From Collinsella sp. (lineage in GTDB: Bacteria; Actinomycetota; Coriobacteriia; Coriobacteriales; Coriobacteriaceae), in contig JAIHVJ010000075.1 of the NCBI GenBank assembly GCA_022720335.1, positions 1 through 13,029 of the forward strand: a DNA stretch of 13,029 nt, given 5' to 3'. Positions 6,116 through 12,979 of the stretch are shown in pieces. Both the position numbers and the translations under genes were made by a program. Under the pieces are notes generated by a model. That model did not search any database. It saw only the letters and a program-made list of their open reading frames with translations, and had not been told where the DNA came from. The first letter of the stretch is position 1, and the number at the start of each line of letters is the position of its first letter.

Positions 6116-7491
6116 GCGAGCTCCTCTTCAAAGTTGTCGATCAGGTTGTTGCCCAGGCGGACGACGGCGGCGCGGGTGCGCTCGTCGGTGGCGGAAAGCG
6201 CGGCGTCCTCCAGCTTGGCACGGACGAACAGGTCCTCGGCGGCGTTTTGGTCAAGGCCGCGGCAGGCGAGGTAGAACAGCTGCTCGTCGCGGACGTGGCC
6301 GATGGTGGCTCCGTGGTTGCCGGCGACGTCGTCCTCGTCGCACAGGATAACGGGGACGGTCTTGTTGTCGACCCCCTTGTTGGCCAAAAGCACCGTCTCG
6401 CGCTCGGTGCCGGTTGCACCCTTGCAGCCGTGCACGAGGTCGATGGTGCCGCGGTAGACCTTCTTGGACGTGCCGGTCAGCACGCCGTTGGCGTCGATCT
6501 CGCACTCGGTCTTGCGACCGCGGTGGCGCAGCTCGTAGTTAAAGTCGCGCACCTGCTCTCGGGCGCCCAGGTAGTCAGTATCGATGGTGACCTTGGCGGT
6601 ATCGCCCAACAGGTCGCCGGCGAGGCCGGTGGCGCTGGCACCGGCACCCAGGACGGTGTGCTGCACGTTGACGCGCGCGCCCTCGTCCAGGAACAGGCCG
6701 GTGTCGTCGAGCGCGATCCAGCTATCGTCGAGCGTCTGCGTGCAGGTCACGTTGACGGTGGCGTACTCGTGGGCGCACACGCGTAGCACGGAGCCCACGA
6801 CACCCTCGCCGGTAACGGGGGAGTCTAGGGCAATATGTAGATCGAGCGTCGACTGGGGACGGGCGACGACGTCGATGGCGGCGATGGCCGCGGCGGCATC
6901 GACAGCGCTCACGCGCACGGTAACCGTGGCGTGCTTGTATGCGGGCACATCGATGACGATGCGCTTGGTAGCGTGGTCGGCCAGGTAGGTGTAGGCAGCC
7001 TCGCCCATGCCAGTCTCGAAGGCCTCGGCAGGGGAGAGCTCCTCCTCGAGCTTGATGGCGCCGGCCTGGTAGACGGAGGTCGCAGGCACGTCGAGCTCGG
7101 TCTCGGGCGTGATACGGGCGCGGTCGGCGGCATCGCCGGGGGCGGAGGCGCGGCGCTCGGGGAAACGCTCGGCCATAGCGTCCATGGCGGCTTCAAACGC
7201 GTCTGCCACGCCGGTAAACTGCTCGTCCAAGCCCTCGACCTCAACGGCCTCGGTGGGAGCGGCGGCAAGCTCGTCAGAGAGCTCGAGCTTGGTCTGGTTC
7301 ATCTTGAGCCAACCCCAGGTCGCTGCGGGCATCGCATTCACGCCCCCGATCTCCTGCAGCACGCCGTCTCGGGGCTCCGACCCTCCTTGCGTACCTTTAG
7401 TACGCGTCGTCGGGCTCGTCGCTCCCGATACGTCGCACTGCAGAAGCTCGGATGACGTAAATGCGTTCGGCATAGTGGTTTCTTCTTTCAT
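6112..7491 (-). CDS. sufD: SufD, Fe-S cluster assembly scaffold subunit, with N-terminal inserted segment
   Basis: A 459-residue SufB/SufD-family protein, the partner of SufB in the SufBC2D scaffold. The beta-helix core ends in the family segment NHGATIGHVRDEQLFYLACRG. H393 there corresponds to the histidine known to matter in E. coli SufD (His360). The start codon overlaps the sufB stop (TAATG), and a GAAGGAG ribosome site lies inside the end of sufB. A later in-frame ATG at residue 7 has a weaker site. Residues 19-46, between SSELLQ and EIGGVNAMPAATWGWLKMN, are encoded by an 84-base near-palindrome bounded by CTGCAG copies. Removing them joins a normal SufD N-terminus, so this looks like an in-frame insertion. 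The rest of the protein looks intact and functional. Confidence 0.93.
   Translation of the reverse strand: MKEETTMPNAFTSSELLQCDVSGATSPTTRTKGTQGGSEPRDGVLQEIGGVNAMPAATWGWLKMNQTKLELSDELAAAPTEAVEVEGLDEQFTGVADAFEAAMDAMAERFPERRASAPGDAADRARITPETELDVPATSVYQAGAIKLEEELSPAEAFETGMGEAAYTYLADHATKRIVIDVPAYKHATVTVRVSAVDAAAAIAAIDVVARPQSTLDLHIALDSPVTGEGVVGSVLRVCAHEYATVNVTCTQTLDDSWIALDDTGLFLDEGARVNVQHTVLGAGASATGLAGDLLGDTAKVTIDTDYLGAREQVRDFNYELRHRGRKTECEIDANGVLTGTSKKVYRGTIDLVHGCKGATGTERETVLLANKGVDNKTVPVILCDEDDVAGNHGATIGHVRDEQLFYLACRGLDQNAAEDLFVRAKLEDAALSATDERTRAAVVRLGNNLIDNFEEELA
7354..7443. repeat. In-frame, nearly palindromic 84-base element within sufD
   Basis: CTGCAG occurs at 7354-7359 and 7438-7443, exactly 84 bases (28 codons) apart. 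The DNA between folds on itself. The centre is GCGTAC (7389-7394) with GTACGC (7400-7405) around a 5-base loop. Outer arms include CGTCTCGGG on the left against CCCGATACG on the right (8 of 9 pair), and an intermediate stretch pairs imperfectly. The frame stays open, adding 28 residues to SufD. This resembles mobile palindromic elements that survive inside genes because they keep the frame. Confidence 0.6.
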
Positions 7492-8903
7492 TATCCGATT
7501 GCTCCTTCCATCTCGAGCTTGATCAGGTTGTTCATCTCGACGGCGTACTCCAGCGGCAGCTCCTTGGAGACCGGGTTGGCAAAGCCGTTGACGATCATGG
7601 TACGGGCCTCTTCCTCCGAGATACCGCGGCTCATCAGGTAGAACACCTTATCGTCGCCGATGCGGCCGATGGTGGCCTCGTGGCCGATGTCGACGTTCTT
7701 GGCGCGGATGTCCATGGCGGGGATGGTGTCGGAGCGGCTCTGGTCGTCGAGCATGAGCGACTGGCAGCTCACGGTTGCCTTGGAGCCCTCGGCCTTAGGC
7801 GTGGCCACGATGGAGCTGCGGAACGTCTGGATGCCGCCGCTCTTGGAGATGCCCTTGGTCTCGACGGTTGCCGAGGTATCGGGCGCGTTGAGCACGACCT
7901 TGCAGCCGGTGTCGAGGTTCTGACCGGCGCCGGCAAAGGTGATGCCGGTAAAGCTCGAGCGGGCGCGGCGGCCGTTGAGCACGCTCATGGGGTAGAGGTA
8001 GCCCACGTGGCTGCCGAAGGAGCCGCTGATCCACTCGATGTCGCCGTCCTCGTCCACGCGCGCGCGCTTGGTGTTGAGGTTGTACATGTTCTTGGACCAG
8101 TTCTCGATGGTCGAGTAGCGCAGGTGCGCGCGTTTGCCCACAAAGAGCTCCACAGCGCCGGCGTGGAGGTTGGCAACGTTGTACTTGGGCGCGGAGCAAC
8201 CCTCGATAAAGTGCAGGTCGGCATCGTCCTCGACGATGATGAGCGTGTGCTCAAACTGGCCGGCACCCTTGGCGTTGAGGCGGAAGTAGCTCTGCAGCGG
8301 GAAATCGAGCTTGGTGCCCTTGGGCACGTAGACAAACGAGCCGCCGGACCATACGGCGCCGTGCAGGGCCGCAAACTTGTGGTCGGTGGGCGGGATGAGT
8401 GTCATAAACTTCTCGTGGATGAGCGGTTCCCACTGCGGATCGTGCAGGGCTTCCTCAATACCGGAGTAGACGATGCCCATCTTGGACGCGGTGTCCTGCA
8501 TGTTGTGGTAGACGAGCTCGGAGTCGTACTGCGCGCCGACACCCGCCAGGTAGCTACGCTCGGCCTCGGGGATGCCTAGGCGCTCAAAGGTGTTCTTGAT
8601 GTCGTCGGGCACCGACTGCCAGTCGTGCTTTTGGTCGGTGTTGGGCTTGACGTAGGTGACGATGTTGTCCATGTCCAGGCCCTCGATGGAGGGGCCCCAC
8701 GTCGGATCCGGGAAGCGGTTGAAGATTTCGAGGGACTTTAAGCGCAGGTCGAGCATCCACTGCGGCTCGTCCTTTTTGGCGCTGATCTCGCGCACGATGT
8801 CGGGCGTGATGCCGGCGTCGAGGCGCTCGAATCCCTCCTCGCCATAGGTGAAGTCGTAGAGGCTGCGGTCGATGTCCGCGACCTCGGTGCGGTTCTTGGT
8901 CAT
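7491..8903 (-). CDS. sufB: SufB, core Fe-S cluster scaffold subunit
   Basis: A 470-residue SufB on which nascent clusters form. Family hallmarks are clear: FAALHGAVWSGGSFVYVPKG in the middle, EGCSAPKY, a beta-helix region, and the C-terminal MIVNGFANPVSKELPLEYAV. C380 in SKATVSCQSLMLDDQSRSDT aligns with the cysteine essential for cluster assembly in E. coli SufB (Cys405). DIGHEATIGRIGDDKVFYLMSRG is the SufB/D-type C-terminal motif. The start lies 12 bases after the sufC stop, with an AGGGG ribosome site in the gap. The stop overlaps the sufD start by one base. Length and motifs are normal and nothing suggests loss of function. Confidence 0.97.
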   Translation of the reverse strand: MTKNRTEVADIDRSLYDFTYGEEGFERLDAGITPDIVREISAKKDEPQWMLDLRLKSLEIFNRFPDPTWGPSIEGLDMDNIVTYVKPNTDQKHDWQSVPDDIKNTFERLGIPEAERSYLAGVGAQYDSELVYHNMQDTASKMGIVYSGIEEALHDPQWEPLIHEKFMTLIPPTDHKFAALHGAVWSGGSFVYVPKGTKLDFPLQSYFRLNAKGAGQFEHTLIIVEDDADLHFIEGCSAPKYNVANLHAGAVELFVGKRAHLRYSTIENWSKNMYNLNTKRARVDEDGDIEWISGSFGSHVGYLYPMSVLNGRRARSSFTGITFAGAGQNLDTGCKVVLNAPDTSATVETKGISKSGGIQTFRSSIVATPKAEGSKATVSCQSLMLDDQSRSDTIPAMDIRAKNVDIGHEATIGRIGDDKVFYLMSRGISEEEARTMIVNGFANPVSKELPLEYAVEMNNLIKLEMEGAIG

Positions 8904-8915
8904 TGCGTCGCCCCT

Positions 8916-9716
8916 TTACGCCTGCTGCTCGGCAGCGGCGGCCTCGGCCTGGGCGCGCTGCTCGGCGGCCTCGCGCTCGAAGGTCTCAAAACCGTTCTTG
9001 TCGATCCAGGGGATGAGCGAGGCGTCGTCCTCGCGCACGATGTGGCCCTTGACCATAACGTGGACGCGGTCGACATCCAGGTGCTCCAAGATGCGCGTGT
9101 TGTGTGTGATGATGAGCATGGAGCCGTCGCAGCTCTTGCGGTAGGCGTCCATGCCGTGGCTGACGGTGGACAGGGCGTCGACGTCTAGGCCCGAGTCGGT
9201 CTCGTCGAGGATGGCGAGCTTGGGCTGCAGCAACAGGAGCTGGAGCATCTCGACCTTCTTCTTCTCGCCGCCCGAGAAGCCCACGCCCAGCTCGCGGTTG
9301 AGGTAGGCGGTATCCATGTTGAGCTCTGCCGCGAGCTCCTTGACGCGACGGCGGAACTCCTTGCCCTTCATCTCCAGGCCGGGGCGGCCGGCGATGCTGG
9401 CGCGCAAAAAGCTCGACAGCGGCACGCCCGGAATCTCGACCGGGGCCTGGAAGCTCAGGAACAGGCCGGCGCGCGAGCGCTTGTCGGTGGTGAGTTCAGT
9501 GATGTCCTGGCCGTCAAAGACGATGCGGCCGTCGTTGACCGTGTAAACGGGGTCGCCCATGACCAGGTGGCCGAGGGTGGACTTGCCGGCGCCGTTGGGT
9601 CCCATCAGAACGTGGGTCTCGCCGGCGGCGACGTTGAGGTTGACGTTGTGGAGGATGGTCTTCTCGTCCACGGAGGCGGTCAGACCTTCGATGGAAAGCA
9701 GCGGATTTGCGCTCAT
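8916..9716 (-). CDS. sufC: SufC, ATPase of the Suf scaffold complex
   Basis: A 266-residue ABC-type ATPase, soluble rather than membrane-coupled, that drives conformational change in SufB/SufD. Walker A is GPNGAGKST (39-47), the Q-loop lies in LSFQAP (88-92), the signature is FSGGEKKK (147-154), Walker B is LAILDETDSGLD (167-178), and H205 in IITH is the switch histidine. SGGEKKKVEMLQ is the typical SufC form. The C-terminal 20 residues are an alanine/glutamine/glutamate-rich tail. The ATG at 9716 is preferred to the in-frame ATG at 9746 because GAGAGGGA stands 4 bases before it. It is first in the suf operon, behind the 222-base region that separates it from the regulator. Confidence 0.96.
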   Translation of the reverse strand: MSANPLLSIEGLTASVDEKTILHNVNLNVAAGETHVLMGPNGAGKSTLGHLVMGDPVYTVNDGRIVFDGQDITELTTDKRSRAGLFLSFQAPVEIPGVPLSSFLRASIAGRPGLEMKGKEFRRRVKELAAELNMDTAYLNRELGVGFSGGEKKKVEMLQLLLLQPKLAILDETDSGLDVDALSTVSHGMDAYRKSCDGSMLIITHNTRILEHLDVDRVHVMVKGHIVREDDASLIPWIDKNGFETFEREAAEQRAQAEAAAAEQQA

Positions 9717-9720
9717 GCTG

Positions 9721-9728
9721 TCCCTCTC
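9721..9728 (-). promoter_or_regulatory. Ribosome binding site deciding the sufC start
   Basis: GAGAGGGA on the minus strand, 4 bases before the ATG at 9716. The alternative ATG 30 bases upstream has no such site. Confidence 0.7.
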
Positions 9729-9780
9729 TGTATATGGTGTACTCATAGGTGTACTAAACCCTAGGAATCTTCTCGGAATA

Positions 9781-9808
9781 AAGTTACTATGGGTTCGGCG
9801 TTAGTCAA
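9781..9808 (-). promoter_or_regulatory. Candidate promoter of the suf operon
   Basis: On the minus strand, a -35 TTGACT (9808-9803) is followed after 16 bases by a -10-like TAACTT (9786-9781). The -10 is weak. The -35 lies inside the dyad at 9801-9824, so a bound repressor would block it. Confidence 0.45.
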
Positions 9809-9824
9809 GGGAAAACCCGACTAA
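9801..9824. promoter_or_regulatory. Candidate operator for the Rrf2 regulator
   Basis: TTAGTC (9801-9806) and GACTAA (9819-9824) form a perfect 6-bp inverted repeat with a 12-base spacer. It sits between the divergent suf and rrf2 genes, overlaps the suf -35 and ends 5 bases before the proposed rrf2 -35. Its placement fits repression of suf and autoregulation of the regulator. It is not a clear match to the E. coli IscR consensus. Confidence 0.55.
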
Positions 9825-9829
9825 TCCAC

Positions 9830-9858
9830 TCGACTTTTTAGATGTGGGACATAATAAT
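9830..9858 (+). promoter_or_regulatory. Candidate promoter of the rrf2-MNT-HEPN operon
   Basis: TCGACT (9830-9835; 4 of 6 to the -35 consensus), a 17-base spacer and AATAAT (9853-9858; 5 of 6 to the -10 consensus). It would start transcription inside the inverted repeat pair that follows. Confidence 0.45.
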
Positions 9859-9874
9859 CAGGCTTGTTTGCCCC
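9846..9874. repeat. REP-like palindromic element, copy 2a
   Basis: A 29-base unit running from GGGACATAATAATCAG to a CCCC end. Its first 16 bases match the reverse complement of the sufU-side copy (4548-4576) at 15 positions. With copy 2b it forms an inverted pair. Confidence 0.6.
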
Positions 9875-9905
9875 GCGTGCATAAGATTTGGGACAAACAA
9901 GCCTG
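9859..9905. repeat. Perfect 12-bp inverted repeat in the rrf2 leader
   Basis: CAGGCTTGTTTG (9859-9870) pairs exactly with CAAACAAGCCTG (9894-9905) around 23 bases. Pairing continues imperfectly outward toward 9846 and 9917. It lies just after the candidate -10 and before the rrf2 ribosome site, so it may form a leader hairpin. On the plus strand it is followed by GTATTTTGTC, which could attenuate transcription, though the T-run is short. Confidence 0.7.
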
Positions 9906-9917
9906 GTATTTTGTCTC
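9890..9917. repeat. REP-like palindromic element, copy 2b
   Basis: A 28-base unit bounded by GGGACAA (9890-9896) and TTGTCTC (9911-9917), inverted with respect to copy 2a. It shares the 15-base string TAAGATTTGGGACAA (9882-9896) exactly with the sufU-side copy at 4540-4554. Confidence 0.65.
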
Positions 9918-9926
9918 GGCTACGAT

Positions 9927-9933
9927 GAGAGGG
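9927..9933 (+). promoter_or_regulatory. Ribosome binding site deciding the rrf2 start
   Basis: GAGAGGG lies 5 bases before the ATG at 9939. It rules in this start over the upstream TTG at 9888, which would make the repeat element part of the protein. Confidence 0.75.
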
Positions 9934-9938
9934 TAGGT

Positions 9939-10370
9939 ATGCTCATTTCTTCTAAGGGCCGCTATGCCCTCCGTCTGATGATCTATATCGCAGCGCTTGG
10001 TGACGCCGAGGGCAAGATTGCCCTTCGCGAGGTCGCTGACCGCGAGCATATTTCACAAAAGTATTTGGAGCAGCTGGTTCGTCCGCTCATGAAGGCGGGC
10101 CTGCTTAGGAGCGTGCGCGGTAAGGGCGGCGGCTACATGATGGCGAAGGACCCGGCCGAGGTGCGCGCCGGCGACATCCTGCGTGCCGTCGAGGGCAGCA
10201 CGGCTCCGGTGGCGTGCGATGGCATCGACAACAGCTGCACCCGCAGCGATTTGTGCTCGACCGTCAAGTTCTGGCGCGGTTTGGACGACGTGATCGAAAA
10301 GTACGTCGACGGCGTGACGTTGGCCGACCTGGCCGCCGTCCCCGAAATCAACTTTGACATTAAGCTGTAG
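9939..10370 (+). CDS. Rrf2-family (IscR-like) iron-sulfur transcription regulator
   Basis: A 143-residue winged-helix regulator starting MLISSKGRYALRLMIYIA, the standard Rrf2 N-terminus. The recognition helix region is REHISQKYLEQLVRPLMKAGL (36-56), followed by the wing RSVRGKGGGYMMAK. Three cysteines, C93, C100 and C106, have spacing x6 and x5. IscR uses x5 and x5 for a [2Fe-2S] cluster, so this protein probably senses cluster or iron status too. The fourth ligand of IscR, a histidine in CLTH, is not present: the matching stretch is CSTVKFW, so the last ligand is unknown. It is divergent from sufC with a dyad between them, which makes it the likely suf regulator. The MNT gene starts 8 bases after its stop. 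SufR or CymR-like roles are alternatives. Confidence 0.92.
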   Translation: MLISSKGRYALRLMIYIAALGDAEGKIALREVADREHISQKYLEQLVRPLMKAGLLRSVRGKGGGYMMAKDPAEVRAGDILRAVEGSTAPVACDGIDNSCTRSDLCSTVKFWRGLDDVIEKYVDGVTLADLAAVPEINFDIKL

Positions 10371-10378
10371 GGGTGCAA

Positions 10379-10666
10379 ATGGCATCTCTCGACAAGGTGT
10401 ACAAGCAAATCGAAGTTTTTGCTCGGGAATGTGACGCCGAGAAGGTCGTGTTGTTTGGTTCTCGTGCTCGAGGCGACAACTTGCCCAAGAGCGATATTGA
10501 CATCGCCGTAGCAGGTTGCCGGGATTTCGGCCGTTTCTCATATTTGATCGAGGAACATCTTGATACTCTTTTAGATGTAGATGTCGTCAATCTCGACGAG
10601 TCCCTCTCGCAGCAATTGCTCGATGAGATTGCCAGGGATGGTGTGATTCTGTATGAAAAAATATGA
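10379..10666 (+). CDS. MNT-type minimal nucleotidyltransferase (antitoxin-like)
   Basis: A 95-residue minimal nucleotidyltransferase. The core is GSRARGDNLPKSDIDIAV: GS at 27-28 and the metal-binding aspartates D39 and D41, with D66 or D68 in LDVDVV as the third. This is the HI0073/MntA-type fold. ATG 10379 is preferred to the upstream GTG at 10373 because AGGGG stands 5 bases before it, overlapping the regulator's last bases. It overlaps the HEPN gene by 14 bases, the usual order for MNT/HEPN pairs. In studied HEPN-MNT modules the MNT protein neutralises the HEPN toxin, in some cases by adding AMP to it. All catalytic residues are present. Its codons contain more A/T third positions than those of the suf genes, which hints at acquisition. 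Confidence 0.88.
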   Translation: MASLDKVYKQIEVFARECDAEKVVLFGSRARGDNLPKSDIDIAVAGCRDFGRFSYLIEEHLDTLLDVDVVNLDESLSQQLLDEIARDGVILYEKI

Positions 10667-11072
10667 GAACTTTGTTAGCGCCTTGGCGAATCTTGAGGAT
10701 GCGCCCAATCAGGATCTCAACAATGATTTTGTTCAGAGTGGATTGATTAATAAGTTCAATCTTCAATTTGAACTGAGCTGGAAGCTCCTTAAGCGTCTGC
10801 TCGAGTATGAGGGCGCCACGCTTGCCGCGTCGGGGTCTCCTCGTGCCATCGTGAAGGAGTCGTACCGATTCTACGACTTTATTGATGAGGCGGCCTGGCT
10901 AGACATGCTCAGAGACCGCAATACGAACGTCCATATCTACGACAACAAGCTCGCTCAAGATTTGATTCAGCGCATCTTGAACGTCTATATCCCCGCTTTC
11001 TGTCAGTTGAGGGACGGGCTGATGGAGCGATACGGCGAGCTTCTGGTGGCGCCCGACGACCAGTTTGTTTAA
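10653..11072 (+). CDS. HEPN-domain nucleotidyltransferase-substrate-binding protein (HI0074 family)
   Basis: A 139-residue all-helical protein of the HI0074 type. Family motifs are FNLQFELSWKLLKRLLEYEG (35-54), SPRAIVKESYR (62-72) and WLDMLRDRNTNVHIYDNKLA (82-101). R89-N-T-N-V-H94 fits the HEPN Rx4-6H motif, which in many toxins forms an RNase site at a dimer interface. It pairs with the overlapping MNT gene. Whether HI0074-type members are true toxins is less settled than for HepT, so the neutral name is kept. No clear ribosome site precedes the ATG, so translation probably couples to the MNT gene. Codon use is AT-richer than the neighbours. Confidence 0.88.
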   Translation: MKKYENFVSALANLEDAPNQDLNNDFVQSGLINKFNLQFELSWKLLKRLLEYEGATLAASGSPRAIVKESYRFYDFIDEAAWLDMLRDRNTNVHIYDNKLAQDLIQRILNVYIPAFCQLRDGLMERYGELLVAPDDQFV

Positions 11073-11114
11073 TTCCTTAAGATTTCGCGGAGGGTTGTTG
11101 CCGTTTACCGAGGG

Positions 11115-11147
11115 GTTGTTGTGCAACAACGGGCGAGCTGCAATACT
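11115..11147 (+). promoter_or_regulatory. Dyad and candidate promoter before the wall-hydrolase-like gene
   Basis: GTTGTTG (11115-11121) and CAACAAC (11124-11130) form a 7-bp inverted repeat. A -35-like TTGTGC (11119-11124) overlaps it, with AATACT (11142-11147) 17 bases on. The GAGGGTTGTTG string just upstream, near 11090-11100, repeats the left arm. An operator at a regulated promoter is plausible but weakly supported. The rest of 11073-11200 shows no gene. Confidence 0.35.
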
Positions 11148-11200
11148 TAGTTTTATCTTTGCAAACTGCACTTTAACTACACCAATGCAGGGAGGATCTT

Positions 11201-12979
11201 ATGCAGCCCAAGCATTCCGCGATTGTCGCGGGCCTGACGCTGGCGCTTTCGTTTGGCGCCGTTTCCGCGCCGGCACCCGCCGCTGCCGAGGAGCCCACGC
11301 CGGGCGTTGCCTCGGATGCCACCGATATCGATAAGGGTCTCTACACCCAGCAGTCCTTCTCGGGCGTGCTGAGGTCGGTCCAGGGCGTTTCGTTTGTCAA
11401 CGTGACTCCCGAGATGAAGTACTTTACCAAGTACGAGAGCCATGGCAACTACAACCAGGGCTTTTCGTACGGTGACGGCTATAACGCGCTGGGTTATTAC
11501 CAGTTCGACCGTCGTTGGTCGCTCATTCCGTTTATGAAGCAGGCCTACAACTACAACCCCGAAAAATACAGCATGCTCAAGGATGCGATTGATCGCGGCA
11601 GCGAGATTTCCAACACGAGCAATGCCATGTACGAGAACGGTCAGCTCACCGAGTTGGGCCATATCGCTCAGGATGCCTTTCAAGGTGCGTACAACACCGA
11701 TCCTGTTGATTTCTCAGCACTTCAAGATGCCTATGCGTACAACTCGTACTATGCGGTGACCGAGGCGTGGCTCAAGAGCGGCCTGGCCATTGATATTTCG
11801 GGCCGCGCCGATTGCGTCAAGGGCATGGTGTGGAGCATCACCAACATGTGCGGTACCGGTGGCTGCAGAGACTTCTTCCGCTGGGCGAATCTTTCCAACG
11901 ATATGTCCGACCGCGAGTTTGTGACGGCGCTCTCCAACAGCGTGGTCAATAACGTGGCGACCAAGTATTCGAGCCAGCCCCAGTATCATGAGGGCTGGAA
12001 GAACCGCTACCGCAACGAGCTAAAGGACTGCTTGGTTTATATCGCTGAGGACGAGGCAGCCGCTGCGACGCCCGTGCAGCCCGAGCCTACGCCGGCGCCC
12101 TCGCCGACACCTGATTCGAATGACGACTCGAGTGACGATGCCAACGATGACAGGATGGATGCGCCCTCGACCGATGCTGACGGTAATGGCTCTGCTGGTG
12201 GCACTACCAACGACGGCTCTACCTCGAACGGCTCCGATTCGAACGGCTCTGCTGCGGGCGATTCGTCTTCAAGCTCTGCCGGCAATACGGACAGCGACGC
12301 TTCTGGTTCGACCGACGCTGGCACCTCTAACTCATCCACCGGCTCGAGCGATTCGTCCGTTGACACCGGCTCTAACAACGGCTCCGGCTCTGACGCAACC
12401 CCTGATTCCGACGCTTCCAAGGACGACTCGAATAAGGCGCCGGACGCTCCCGTTGCTTCGCCGGACAAGAAGCCTTCTTTCTCCGTGCAGCTTGGTTCTA
12501 CGCTGGGCTCTTCGCTGATGGCTGGCGTCAATAATGGCTCGACCCAGAACAAGGACAATTCTGATCAGGTTTCCACGGAAAAGACCGAGGCCGCAAAGGG
12601 CGACTCCAAGGACAAGGCTTCCGAGAAGACCGAATCTGATAAGGGTTCTAGCTCTGAGGAGAAGGACGACAAATCCGTTCAGAAGAAGGACGAGAGCAAG
12701 ACCGAGGGCGAAAAGAAACAGCCCGAAGACGACGACAAGAGCGGTGCTGACAACCAGGTCCAAGAGCAAAATGACTCCAAGACGGTGACCACTACAACCA
12801 CGACGACTACAACGACCAAGTCATCTGGCGGTAACATGCCCAAGACGGGCGACCTTATCGTTATGGCGAGCCTTGCCAGTGCAAGCTTGGCCACACTGGG
12901 CGCTACGTCTATCGTAAGTGGTAAGCATAAGCTCGATCAGCAGAAGAAAGCTTCTGGGGAGGACGGCTCGGAGGAGTAG
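11201..12979 (+). CDS. Secreted, wall-anchored putative peptidoglycan hydrolase (lysozyme-like) with long Ser/Thr/Asp-rich linker
   Basis: A 592-residue exported protein. It has a signal peptide (1 to about 29: basic start, hydrophobic core, APAPAAA cleavage region). Residues about 45-285 form a globular domain with ESHGNYNQGFSYGDGYNALG (79-98) then YYQFDRRW. E79 resembles the catalytic glutamate of lysozyme-like hydrolases followed by a G-Y-Q-F substrate-pocket turn. Its cysteines (205, 217, 222, 277) could form disulfides. Residues 290-470 are Pro-, then Ser/Asp/Gly/Asn-rich, followed by a Lys/Glu/Asp-rich stretch and a run of threonines. The C-terminus has MPKTGD (546-551), a sortase-type signal with Met in place of Leu, a hydrophobic segment and a charged tail. 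That tail is longer and more acidic than usual. GGAGG lies 5 bases before the ATG. The exact enzymatic class is not established. Confidence 0.8.
   Translation: MQPKHSAIVAGLTLALSFGAVSAPAPAAAEEPTPGVASDATDIDKGLYTQQSFSGVLRSVQGVSFVNVTPEMKYFTKYESHGNYNQGFSYGDGYNALGYYQFDRRWSLIPFMKQAYNYNPEKYSMLKDAIDRGSEISNTSNAMYENGQLTELGHIAQDAFQGAYNTDPVDFSALQDAYAYNSYYAVTEAWLKSGLAIDISGRADCVKGMVWSITNMCGTGGCRDFFRWANLSNDMSDREFVTALSNSVVNNVATKYSSQPQYHEGWKNRYRNELKDCLVYIAEDEAAAATPVQPEPTPAPSPTPDSNDDSSDDANDDRMDAPSTDADGNGSAGGTTNDGSTSNGSDSNGSAAGDSSSSSAGNTDSDASGSTDAGTSNSSTGSSDSSVDTGSNNGSGSDATPDSDASKDDSNKAPDAPVASPDKKPSFSVQLGSTLGSSLMAGVNNGSTQNKDNSDQVSTEKTEAAKGDSKDKASEKTESDKGSSSEEKDDKSVQKKDESKTEGEKKQPEDDDKSGADNQVQEQNDSKTVTTTTTTTTTTKSSGGNMPKTGDLIVMASLASASLATLGATSIVSGKHKLDQQKKASGEDGSEE

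Noticed and set aside
11076..11085. CTTAAGATTT after the HEPN gene, matching the flank of the sufU-side palindromic element
   Set aside because: Only 10 bases match and the GGGACAA core is missing. It could be a remnant or chance.
12037..12558. A serine/glutamate/proline-rich 173-codon minus-strand frame
   Set aside because: It mirrors the low-complexity stalk of the surface protein. Its composition follows from the repeated GAC/TCG-type codons on the other strand.
12780..12825. Repeated ACN codons encoding a threonine run
   Set aside because: The codons vary and the run is part of the stalk before the MPKTG signal. It is low-complexity coding DNA rather than a separate repeat element.
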